A stretch of DNA of 64,000 nt from a virus. Positions within the stretch are counted from its first letter, which is position 1. Every line of letters starts with the position of its first letter. The notes under the pieces were generated by a model. The model was not told where the DNA came from. It worked only from the letters and a program-made list of their open reading frames with translations, and did no database searches. The position numbers and the translations under genes were made by a program. Shown here one piece after another: positions 45,072 to 52,522 of this stretch. The stretch covers positions 47,057 to 111,056 of IMG/VR virus record IMGVR_UViG_3300036820_000005. The stretch is one strand, 5' to 3'.

Positions 45072-45403
45072 GGATCGCAGCAGCAACGTACGCCTGGGTG
45101 ATCGACAAGGACCACCTGGCCGAAGAGGGCGCGGAGCCCGGCAGCCTGGCCGGTAATGCGGCCACTGTCATCGGGCCGGGTGCTGCTCCCGACGAGCTGC
45201 TGGCCAAGCTGGCGGCCGGTGAGGGTCGTGGGTTCTGCCTGTTCGACGACGACGGCGAGTTGTACTACGAGGGCCGGATCGTCAGCAGCGAAGGCGAGGG
45301 GTCGGAGGACGATTTCGGGCCGCTCGACGACTTCGGCATGCCGAACGCCGGGTGCACGTCCATCGAGTATCAGAACGCCGAGGGGAAGTGGAAGACGCTC
45401 TGA
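45059..45403 (+). CDS. Hypothetical acidic protein, 114 aa
   Basis: GTG behind AAGAGGAGGC. Asp/Glu-rich with GFCLFDDDGELYYEGRIV and EDDFGPLDDFGMPNAGC. Acidic, small, phage-encoded proteins are sometimes DNA mimics, but nothing here proves it. Ends before a strong terminator. Confidence 0.7.
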   Translation: MPKLGIAAATYAWVIDKDHLAEEGAEPGSLAGNAATVIGPGAAPDELLAKLAAGEGRGFCLFDDDGELYYEGRIVSSEGEGSEDDFGPLDDFGMPNAGCTSIEYQNAEGKWKTL

Positions 45404-45421
45404 CCTGATCGAAGGCTGAGG

Positions 45422-45453
45422 GGCCCCGCGCGGCTATGAGCCTGCGCGGGGCC
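45422..45453. terminator. Convergent terminator hairpin
   Basis: GGCCCCGCGC (45422-45431) pairs with GCGCGGGGCC (45444-45453), 10 perfect pairs, followed by TTCCCGT. It overlaps the end of the minus-strand gene and stands between it and the plus-strand gene at 45059, so it can serve both. Confidence 0.75.
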
Positions 45454-45796
45454 TTCCCGTGCGGAGACCTCCGCTGAAAGGCAGCTGCCGGGCCCGTGCG
45501 GCCCGCTCACGGCCGGTCTGCGCCCAGCCGGGGATAGCGGCCTCGGCCGCTCCTGCGAGACGGCAGAATACGGCCATGTTCGCGGCCTGGGGCGCGTCCG
45601 GCCGGCCTTCGGCGGCGCCGAGCGCGACACCCGCGACCTCGGCTAGCAGGTCGGCACGGCCACCCGCGATCTCCCGCAGTTCGGCCACCGCGGCGTCGAT
45701 AACGGCGTCGCCGGGCGGTTCCCATCCGGCGTGGCGGCACGCTGCCCCGGACAGCTCGGCGACGATGAGCCGGTCCGTCTTCGCGCGCTCGCCCAT
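45434..45796 (-). CDS. Minus-strand hypothetical protein, 120 aa
   Basis: Residues 1-90 are a helical, well-composed sequence (ERAKTDRLIVAELSGAACRH, VIDAAVAELREIAGGRADLL, ANMAVFCRLAGAAEAAIPGW). ATG 45796 is chosen because the upstream frame looks like shadow. Opposes all surrounding genes; possible lysogeny-expressed gene. Not recognised. Confidence 0.65.
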   Translation of the reverse strand: MGERAKTDRLIVAELSGAACRHAGWEPPGDAVIDAAVAELREIAGGRADLLAEVAGVALGAAEGRPDAPQAANMAVFCRLAGAAEAAIPGWAQTGRERAARARQLPFSGGLRTGRPRAGS

Positions 45797-45839
45797 GCGT
45801 TCCAGTCTGCACCGGGACCTGCGAACGGGGGAAGAGGCA

Positions 45840-45883
45840 GAGGCCGCGCGGCTGTGAGCCCGTAGCTCTGGCCGCGCGGCCTC
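45840..45883. terminator. 12-bp hairpin upstream of the minus-strand gene
   Basis: GAGGCCGCGCGG (45840-45851) pairs with CCGCGCGGCCTC (45872-45883). It lies between divergent transcription units, so it may block read-through in either direction rather than end a known gene. No U-tract. Confidence 0.5.
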
Positions 45884-45979
45884 GCTAGCCGGCCGCCCGC
45901 CTGGCCTTACACGCGCATCGGCTGGCAGGCAGCAGCTTCGCGCCACCCAGGCTAGCACTGCCACTGCCAGGGGGATTCT

Positions 45980-46456
45980 GTGCGCGTGGCAGAGGTGACG
46001 ATCACGTTCGACGAGGCCGTGATAGCGGGCCTCGCCAAGAACACTGACGTCGCCGCCGTGATGGACATGCTGGCCGGCCGGGTCCTGTCCGCGCAGAAAG
46101 CCCGCTGCCCGGTGTCGCCGGTCCAGCCGGTCTACGCCTCCGGCGGGGCGACCGTGGCAGGCGGCACCCGGTACGCAGGCGACTTCCCGCTCAGGCCGTC
46201 AGGGTACCTGCGGTCATCGTGCCGGGCGCTGCGGGAACCGGACGGGTCAGTCATCATCGGCCCGACCGCCCCCTACGGCATCTGGGTCAACAACGGCACG
46301 CCGCCCCACGTCATCGAGTCACACGGCCCCTGGCCGCTGCGGAACCGGGCCACAGGCCAGGTGTTCGGCCCGATCGTCCACCACCCCGGCACCCGCCCGC
46401 AGCCGTTCATCACCGACAGCCTGTCGGCCATCGCCGGCGCGATCGTGGAGGCGTGA
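45980..46456 (+). CDS. HK97 gp10-like neck/tail-completion protein
   Basis: 158 residues. DEAVIAGLAKNTDVAAVMDM, YGIWVNNGTPPHVIESHGPW and HHPGTRPQPFITDSLSAIAG are typical of the gp10-like neck protein (the G-T-R-P-Q-P-F end). GTG behind GGGGG. Starts the neck-to-tail operon after the minus-strand gene. Confidence 0.85.
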   Translation: MRVAEVTITFDEAVIAGLAKNTDVAAVMDMLAGRVLSAQKARCPVSPVQPVYASGGATVAGGTRYAGDFPLRPSGYLRSSCRALREPDGSVIIGPTAPYGIWVNNGTPPHVIESHGPWPLRNRATGQVFGPIVHHPGTRPQPFITDSLSAIAGAIVEA

Positions 46457-46457
46457 C

Positions 46458-46904
46458 GTGGCCGTCTCCGCTGAGCTTGCCATCGCCGCCTGGGTGAACA
46501 GCCGCGCCGACCTGATCGGGACACCGCCCGACGAACCGGGCCCGCTCGGCATGGGCGCGTACCTGCGTCAGCAGCGCTCCCCGGCCTCCGGCGCGTACGC
46601 GGTGATCGACCGGCAAGGCGGACCCGTCGGCGCGCTGATCGCCGAAGACAACCCGTTCGACGTCGCCCACATCATCGCGGAGATCCGCGCGGGAACCATC
46701 GAAGCCGCCGAAGCCGCCGCCGCCGCCTACGCGACCGCTGTCCGCGGGATGAACGGCAACCCGCAGCCGTGCGGCGACACGAAGGTGATCGTCCGCTCCG
46801 CGGACAACGTGACCGGCCCGCAATACGTCCAGCAGGCCCAGGACTCCGGCGAGCAGTGGGAGTTCACCGTGGCTGCGGATTTCCTGCTCCAAGGAGGCAT
46901 CTGA
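46458..46904 (+). CDS. Probable tail terminator / tail-completion protein
   Basis: 148 residues. VSAELAIAAWVNSRADLIG then YAVIDRQGGPVGALIAEDNP and the end TVAADFLLQGG. This order and place, between a gp10-like gene and the tail tube gene, fit a tail terminator. No specific motif proves it. Confidence 0.65.
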   Translation: MAVSAELAIAAWVNSRADLIGTPPDEPGPLGMGAYLRQQRSPASGAYAVIDRQGGPVGALIAEDNPFDVAHIIAEIRAGTIEAAEAAAAAYATAVRGMNGNPQPCGDTKVIVRSADNVTGPQYVQQAQDSGEQWEFTVAADFLLQGGI

Positions 46905-47236
46905 TGGCCCAGCTCGACACCCAGTTCGTCAACCGGGAGACCCCCCTGTCGGGCAAGACGTTCGCCGAGTGCACGTCGACCGGCGACCAGTTCTCAGCCG
47001 GCGACGACGTGTACCTCGAAGTGAAGAACACAAGCGGGTCCGCGGCGACCTGCACCGTCGCGACGCCGGGCAGCGTCGACGGGATCGACCTGGACGACTA
47101 CGAGTTCACCGTCCCCGCGACCACCGGCGACGTCGAGGTCGGCCCGTTCGAGTCGGACCTGTTCGGCGCCCAGGCCGTGATCACCTACTCCGCGGTCAGC
47201 GACCTGACGATCGCGGTCAAGCAGTACGGGAGCTGA
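46904..47236 (+). CDS. Small beta-rich virion protein, 110 aa
   Basis: ATG overlapping the previous TGA. Thr/Asp-rich beta sequence with VTVATPGSVDGIDL-like strands (ATCTVATPGSVDGIDLDDYE, EVGPFESDLFGAQAVITYSA). Position suggests a small tail or decoration protein. Confidence 0.65.
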   Translation: MAQLDTQFVNRETPLSGKTFAECTSTGDQFSAGDDVYLEVKNTSGSAATCTVATPGSVDGIDLDDYEFTVPATTGDVEVGPFESDLFGAQAVITYSAVSDLTIAVKQYGS

Positions 47237-47240
47237 CCAA

Positions 47241-47801
47241 GTGACCGACCGTGGCAACCCTGAGGCGATATCGCTCGGGCCGGGCTACCTGTGGTGGAGC
47301 CTGCTCGGCACGACCGAGCCGGTCGACCTGGTGACCCCGTGGTTCGAGGTCGACAACAGCTGGGTGAAGATCGGCTACACCAAGCAGGGCAGCGAGTTTG
47401 ACTACCAGCTGTCAACCGGGGCGGTCGAGGTCGCCGAAGAACTGGACGCGATCAAGATGGCCCCCACCGGCCGGACGTCTAGCGTCACGTTCGAGATGGC
47501 CCAGCTCACCGCGACGAACCTGTCGATCGCGATGAACGGCGGGACGATCGCCGACGAGAACGGCCTGGTCGTCTTCGAGCCGCCCGACCTCGGCGAGGAG
47601 CAGCGGGCGATGCTCGGCTTCGAAGCCGAGGACCACACCGAGCGGTGGGTATGGCGGCAGGCGATCATGGACGGCGCGCTGAAGATCGCCCGCCAGAAGG
47701 GCAACACCAACGCCACGATGGCCTGCCAGTTCAGCCTGGAGCGGCCCCAGAGCGGCGCGAAGCTGTTCAAGGCGCTGTTCGCCTCGCCGCTGCGCGCTTG
47801 A
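47241..47801 (+). CDS. Major tail (tube) protein
   Basis: 186 residues. GYLWWSLLGTTEPVDLVTPW, FEVDNSWVKIGYTKQGSEFD and AMLGFEAEDHTERWVWRQAI with a C-terminal KLFKALFASPL strand fit the tail tube family of siphoviruses. It is followed by the frameshifted chaperone, as usual. GTG start. Confidence 0.85.
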   Translation: MTDRGNPEAISLGPGYLWWSLLGTTEPVDLVTPWFEVDNSWVKIGYTKQGSEFDYQLSTGAVEVAEELDAIKMAPTGRTSSVTFEMAQLTATNLSIAMNGGTIADENGLVVFEPPDLGEEQRAMLGFEAEDHTERWVWRQAIMDGALKIARQKGNTNATMACQFSLERPQSGAKLFKALFASPLRA

Positions 47802-47810
47802 CCGGCTAGT

Positions 47811-47841
47811 CTCTACGTACAGCAGAACAATGCTCTACGTA
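47811..47841. promoter_or_regulatory. Direct CTCTACGTA repeats 22 bp apart
   Basis: CTCTACGTA at 47811-47819 and 47833-47841, with the same 22-bp spacing as the half-sites in P1-P3. Located between the tail tube gene and the tail chaperone gene. No AT-rich -10 is obvious, so this may be an operator or a stoperator-like site. Confidence 0.55.
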
Positions 47842-47857
47842 GCAGAGAGGTGCGGGC

Positions 47858-48376
47858 ATGCCCACAGTGGAGTTCAGCTCGGACGTGCCAGGGTCGGAGA
47901 ACCCGCTCAAGGATGTCGTGGTTCCGCTCGACGGGGTGGAGTTCCGGTGCGAGGGCCAGCTGTCGATCCTGGACCTGTCCGAGCTCGCGGCGAAGGCGAT
48001 CGACGACGCGACCGCCGACGCCGCGGAGGCCGCGTCGTACTACCAGACACTCCTGCAGTCGTTCGGCCCGGCCGAGTACGCCAGGTTCAAGCGGCATGTC
48101 CACGACCACAAGACGCCCGACGAGGTCGTCGTCAAGATCATCCAGTACCTCAACGAGCAGGTGCAGGCCAACATCGAGCGGATGACGGCCCGCCCTACCG
48201 AGCCGTCCTCAAGCTCCTCTGGTGGGCGGGAGGGCCCGGCCGAGCAGCCTGTGCGCTCTATTTCAGCCGACCGGCGCAGTGTCAAGGTGGTGGAAGAGGG
48301 CGGGGATGTTGCGGCGGCCAGGGCTGCCCGCCAGCCGAAGACGCGGGCGCGTGGCACCGGCCGCCGTACGGGCTGA
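47858..48376 (+). CDS. Tail assembly chaperone (G-type product)
   Basis: 172 residues. VEFSSDVPGSENPLKDVVVP, VEFRCEGQLSILDLSELAAK and a helical middle with SYYQTLLQSFGPAEYARFKR match the first tail chaperone. The C-terminus is a basic/Glu-rich linker. ATG with AGAGAGGTGCGGGC upstream. Ends at a TGA close to the frame change. Confidence 0.85.
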   Translation: MPTVEFSSDVPGSENPLKDVVVPLDGVEFRCEGQLSILDLSELAAKAIDDATADAAEAASYYQTLLQSFGPAEYARFKRHVHDHKTPDEVVVKIIQYLNEQVQANIERMTARPTEPSSSSSGGREGPAEQPVRSISADRRSVKVVEEGGDVAAARAARQPKTRARGTGRRTG

Positions 48377-48612
48377 CATGGCCCCAGTTCTTCGACGTCG
48401 CCGAAAGCCTGTACGTCGCCCAGTGTGAGAGGGACCAGCACCTGCACCTGCTCGCGCTGATCGCCACGGGGCTCGGCGCGAAAGGGCTCTCCGGCCTGGA
48501 CACGCCCGCCCAGCAGGTCGCTGAATGGCTCGCCCCTCCCGCCAACCCGGTGGAGGACCGGCGGGCCCGGATCGCCCGGATCGCCCTGCTCGGAGGCGGG
48601 GAGGTGGGCTGA
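48232..48612 (+). CDS. Tail chaperone frameshift extension (GT-type)
   Basis: After the first product a -1 frame encodes LTWPQFFDVAESLYVAQCER, LIATGLGAKGLSGLDTPAQQ and ends IALLGGGEVG, with no start codon of its own. A G|GGC|CCG heptamer (GGGCCCG, 48232-48238) lies in the zero frame and allows a -1 slip, but slippage at it gives a Cys/Gly-rich linker, so the true slip site could be later. The fusion is usual for tail chaperones. Confidence 0.7.
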   Translation, partial: GPGRAACALYFSRPAQCQGGGRGRGCCGGQGCPPAEDAGAWHRPPYGLTWPQFFDVAESLYVAQCERDQHLHLLALIATGLGAKGLSGLDTPAQQVAEWLAPPANPVEDRRARIARIALLGGGEVG

Positions 48613-48615
48613 CCG

Positions 48616-51600
48616 ATGGCGACATTCGGCGCCGCCATGGCGCAGGCCTTCGTCAGGCTCCGCGTTGACAGCTCTGCCGTCGCAGCGGACACCTCGAAGG
48701 GCATAGAGGAAGGCGCCGGCTCGGCCGATGTCGAGCAGGCCGGGACGTCAGCCGGGACGAAAGCCGCGTCCGCGTTCAGCAAGGCGTTCAAAGTCGGGGT
48801 CCTCGGCGCGATCGCGATAGTCGCCGCGTCGGTCGCTACGGCGGTCGACTTCCAGACCCAGATGACGAAGATCCAGACGCAGGCCGGCGCGTCCGCGTCC
48901 CAGGTGAAGCAGCTATCCCAGCAGGTGCTCCAGCTGGCCCCCTCGACCCAGCAGGGGCCGCTGCAGCTCGCCGAGGCCCTGTACCACCTGAAGTCCGTCG
49001 GCATGGACGACGCGACCGCCATGAAGGACCTGAAGACCGCCTCGGACCTCGCCGCGACCGGCGGGTCGAACCTGGAGCAGACCACCAACGCGCTGGCCGC
49101 GGCGTGGCGGTCCGGGATCAAGGGCGCCCAGAACTTCGGCACGGCCGCCGCCACGGTGAACGCGATCGTCGGCGCCGGCAACATGACCATGTCGCAGCTC
49201 GTCGGCGCCCTGTCGACCGGGATCCTGTCCGCGGCGAACACGTTCGGCGTGTCCATGGTCCAGGTCGGCGGTGCCCTGGCGCTGATGACCGACGAAGGCG
49301 TGCCCGCCCAGCTCGCCGCGACCCGGCTGCGGATGTCCCTGTCGCTGCTCGGCGCGCCGTCCGTCACGGCGTCGAAGCAGCTCGCCTCGATCGGCCTGTC
49401 GTCCACGTCCCTCGCCCAGGCGCTGCGGTCCGGCGGGCTGATCGGCGCGATCGGCCTGCTGAAGCAGCACATCCAGGACGCAGGCCTGTCCGCCGTGCAG
49501 ACCTCCCAGCTGCTGTCCAGGGCGTTCGGCGGCGGCGAGTCGTCCAGCGCGATCCTGACGATGGTCAACAACTTCGCCACGCTGAAGCGGAAGCAGGACC
49601 AGATCAACGCCGGGATCTCCCGGTACGGCGCCGACGTCCAGGCGCAGCGGCAGACCGTGCAAGCCCAGCTCGACCTGCTCAAGTCGTCGTTCGAGACGCT
49701 GGGCATCCGGATCGGCGCGGCTCTGCTGCCGCCGGTGACCAGGTTCGTGACATTCCTGGCCGGCACGGTCGTGCCGAAGGTCGCCGGGTTCGTCCAGCAG
49801 GTCCTGCAGCTCCTCGGCCTCGCCCCGAAAGCCGCCCCGCCGGGGATCAACCGGTCGGCGGGTACGCCTGCCGTGACGCCGATGCTGTCGTCCGTCGCCG
49901 CGACCACCATCGCGATGAAAGGCGGCCTGACCGGGCAGACCGGCACCGCGGCGCAGCTCAACCCGGCGTCGTACACGCAGCCCGCAGCCGCCCAGGCGAA
50001 GCAGCAGGCAGCCCGGACCGGCACGCAGATCGTCAACTCCATCGTGGACGCCCTGGTCCGCGGGGCCGGGAAAATCGGCCAGGCGCTCATCACCATGCTC
50101 GGGAAGATCGACTGGGGCTCCCTCGGCAACATGGCGGTCCATGCGGCGATTCCGTTCATCGTCGAGTTCGTGAACAACTTCATCAACGCGGTCGTGGATG
50201 AAGCCATCCACCATCCTCTCGACCTGCTGATGTTCATCACGGCACTGATCCCCCTGGGCAAGGTGGCGGACATCACGGAGAAGCTGTTCGGCGAGATCCC
50301 GATCCTGGGTCCGCTGGTCAAGGCGATAACCAAGCCGCTGGTCAAGGTCGGCGAGCTGGTCGAGAAGCCGCTGTTCGGGCTGCTGAAGAAGATCTTCGGG
50401 CCACTCGGCGACATCATCGTCACCTCGGCTAAGGACGGCCTGGAGACCGCGTGGACCTGGCTGTTCGTCAAGGGCGACGACCTGATCGGCGGCCTGCTGG
50501 ACGGGGCGAGGGAAAAGCTCGGCGGGGTGCTGTCGTGGTTCGGGCGGATCGGCTCCCGGGTCATCAGCGCGGTCGGGGATCTCGCCGAGAAGCTGCTGAA
50601 ACCCGGCATTGACCTGATCAAGGGCCTCCTGGACGGGGCGAAGGGCAAGTGGGGCGACGCGGCCGCGCTGTTCAAGGGGATCCCGGGGAAGATCCTCGAG
50701 TTCTTCACCGGGTCGTCGAAGCTGCTGGACAAAGCCGGAACCGACCTGATCAAGGGGCTCCTCGACGGAGCGGAGGCGCGCGAGCCGGGGGTGATGTCGT
50801 GGCTGCGGTCGATCCCGTCGAAGATCATCAGCATTTTCGCTGATGCCGGGTCGTGGCTGCTAGACGCAGGCAAGAAGCTCATCGGCGGGCTGATCAGCGG
50901 GATCACCTCGAAACTCGGCGGGATCGGCCACGCCATGGGCTCCATAGGGTCGCTGATCAAGAGCTTCCTGCCGTTCTCCCCGGCCAAGCAGGGCCCCCTG
51001 TCCGGCAAGGGCGACCCGTACTACTCGGGCCTGTCGATCGGCAAGAAACTCGCCGCCGGTATCACCGCGACGCTGCCCGTCCTGAAGAACGCAGTGTCCG
51101 GAACGCTCGCCCAGATCAACTCGGCGCTGTCCCAGGCCGCCACCGAGCAGAAGTCCGGCACGTCCCAGCTGGGCAAGCTCACCTCCCACTACAACAGCCT
51201 CGAAGCCGCCCGCAAGAAGGAAGAGGCCTCGATCGAGAAGCTCGTCCAGGAGCGGTCAGCCGAATACAAGAAGGAAGGCGCGGCATCCGATGCGCTGCGC
51301 GCGCAGCAGGAGCTGGAGATCAAGAGCCTGGAGAAGCTCCGCTCCACCCAGGAAACCCAGGTCAAGCAGACCGAGGCCGTGATCAAGACCCTCCGCGCGT
51401 CGCTGACCAAGCTGAAGGACGAGGTCGACAAGCTGAAGGAGGCAGCTAAAAAAGCCGCCGCCTCATCGGGCAGCTCGTCATCGGACGACGGCTCGTCGGA
51501 CGATCAGCCCCCGGACTGGGCGAACTTCAACCAGTGGCTCGCGGAAACCGGCCCCGCCGGCCCCGGCGGGCCAGCGGCCGGCGGGTCATGGCAGGGGAAC

Positions 51601-51846
51601 CCGGGCCCGCTCGGCGGGTTCGGTCTCGCGTTCGACCAGGACGGCAGGCCGCGCCCGTCCGGCAGGTTCGACGGCCCCCCGCCGGGCTTCGGCCGGCAGG
51701 GCGGCGACCCGCTGATGGCGATGCTGATCGACCGGATGGACCAGGTGGTCAGCACGCTGAGGACGCAGCCGGGGAAGAACGCCGCTGCCACGGCTAGCGC
51801 GATGAACGGTGTGGCCGGGACAGCGATCGTGAGGGGGAACTGGTGA
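48616..51846 (+). CDS. Tape measure protein
   Basis: 1076 residues. The N-terminal helical part ends in LGAIAIVAASVATAVDFQTQ, then TMP-core sequence (LQLAEALYHLKSVGMDDATA, LVGALSTGILSAANTFGVSM, LGAPSVTASKQLASIGLSST). Hydrophobic helices in the middle, internal repeats of LIKGLLDGAKGK/LIKGLLDGAEAR type (about 655-730) and a coiled-coil C-terminus. By the rule of about 0.15 nm per residue the tail would be near 160 nm. Starts right after the chaperone stop. Confidence 0.92.
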   Translation: MATFGAAMAQAFVRLRVDSSAVAADTSKGIEEGAGSADVEQAGTSAGTKAASAFSKAFKVGVLGAIAIVAASVATAVDFQTQMTKIQTQAGASASQVKQLSQQVLQLAPSTQQGPLQLAEALYHLKSVGMDDATAMKDLKTASDLAATGGSNLEQTTNALAAAWRSGIKGAQNFGTAAATVNAIVGAGNMTMSQLVGALSTGILSAANTFGVSMVQVGGALALMTDEGVPAQLAATRLRMSLSLLGAPSVTASKQLASIGLSSTSLAQALRSGGLIGAIGLLKQHIQDAGLSAVQTSQLLSRAFGGGESSSAILTMVNNFATLKRKQDQINAGISRYGADVQAQRQTVQAQLDLLKSSFETLGIRIGAALLPPVTRFVTFLAGTVVPKVAGFVQQVLQLLGLAPKAAPPGINRSAGTPAVTPMLSSVAATTIAMKGGLTGQTGTAAQLNPASYTQPAAAQAKQQAARTGTQIVNSIVDALVRGAGKIGQALITMLGKIDWGSLGNMAVHAAIPFIVEFVNNFINAVVDEAIHHPLDLLMFITALIPLGKVADITEKLFGEIPILGPLVKAITKPLVKVGELVEKPLFGLLKKIFGPLGDIIVTSAKDGLETAWTWLFVKGDDLIGGLLDGAREKLGGVLSWFGRIGSRVISAVGDLAEKLLKPGIDLIKGLLDGAKGKWGDAAALFKGIPGKILEFFTGSSKLLDKAGTDLIKGLLDGAEAREPGVMSWLRSIPSKIISIFADAGSWLLDAGKKLIGGLISGITSKLGGIGHAMGSIGSLIKSFLPFSPAKQGPLSGKGDPYYSGLSIGKKLAAGITATLPVLKNAVSGTLAQINSALSQAATEQKSGTSQLGKLTSHYNSLEAARKKEEASIEKLVQERSAEYKKEGAASDALRAQQELEIKSLEKLRSTQETQVKQTEAVIKTLRASLTKLKDEVDKLKEAAKKAAASSGSSSSDDGSSDDQPPDWANFNQWLAETGPAGPGGPAAGGSWQGNPGPLGGFGLAFDQDGRPRPSGRFDGPPPGFGRQGGDPLMAMLIDRMDQVVSTLRTQPGKNAAATASAMNGVAGTAIVRGNW

Positions 51847-52199
51847 CCCGTAACGGGACAGGCAGCCGCTGGCTGGCCCTCGCCGCGATCATCGCCGTCC
51901 TCTGCGTGGCGCATCAGTGGTGGCCGCAGATCCGCAACGAGTTTTTCGTGGTCCTCGGCTCCAGGGATGAGGCCGGCGGCTGGTACGGGTTCAACTCCGG
52001 CGCCGCCGGGGCGTTCTTCATGAACGCGATTCCTTTCGGGCTGGGGCTGTGGTGGCATCACACCTGCCACGTGGACGCCTGCTTCCTGCCCGGCCGTCAC
52101 GTGGTCGACGGCACCCGCTGGTGCAACCGGCACCACATCGACGCGCGCAGGCGGCTGGCCGCCACGGGCAGCGCACACGACCTCCTGCTGGCCGCGTGA
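51843..52199 (+). CDS. Small membrane protein with Cys/His tail, 118 aa
   Basis: GTG overlapping the tape-measure stop. One hydrophobic helix (WLALAAIIAVLCVAHQWW) and a second (AGAFFMNAIPFGLGLWW), then HHTCHVDACFLPGRHVVDG and WCNRHHIDARRR, a possible metal site. Role unknown; encoded among tail genes. Confidence 0.65.
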   Translation: MTRNGTGSRWLALAAIIAVLCVAHQWWPQIRNEFFVVLGSRDEAGGWYGFNSGAAGAFFMNAIPFGLGLWWHHTCHVDACFLPGRHVVDGTRWCNRHHIDARRRLAATGSAHDLLLAA

Positions 52200-52522
52200 A
52201 CCGCCGGGCCTGCACCCTGTTCGCGGCCACCGCGGCGGTCATCGGAGCGGGCGGGGAACTGCTCGCCGCGACCTGGCACCTCGGGTACTGGCATGGCCTG
52301 TACTGCTCGCTCGGCACCGCGGCCACGGCCGGCTGTGACACGGCGCCGCGGGCGCCTGCCGGGTGGGCCGCTGCGTGCGCCGTGATCCTGATCGCGATCC
52401 CGCTGCTCGCCACGGCGTTCGGCCAGCTCCACCTCGACAAGATCCGGGCCCACGTGGACACGCGGTTCGCCGAGAACCGCAAGGACACCAGCGACCAGGC
52501 CGGGGGCGGCGATGGCGGATAG
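52196..52522 (+). CDS. Small membrane protein, 108 aa
   Basis: GTG overlapping the previous TGA. Two hydrophobic segments (CTLFAATAAVIGAGGELLA and WAAACAVILIAIPLLATAF) and a charged C-terminal helix. Together with the preceding gene it forms a coupled membrane pair between tape measure and distal tail genes. Function unknown. Confidence 0.65.
   Translation: MNRRACTLFAATAAVIGAGGELLAATWHLGYWHGLYCSLGTAATAGCDTAPRAPAGWAAACAVILIAIPLLATAFGQLHLDKIRAHVDTRFAENRKDTSDQAGGGDGG

Noticed and set aside
48282-51008. 908-codon minus-strand frame opposite the tape measure
   Set aside because: Shadow of a clear tape-measure gene; composition is Ser/Pro/Arg-rich and shows no family.
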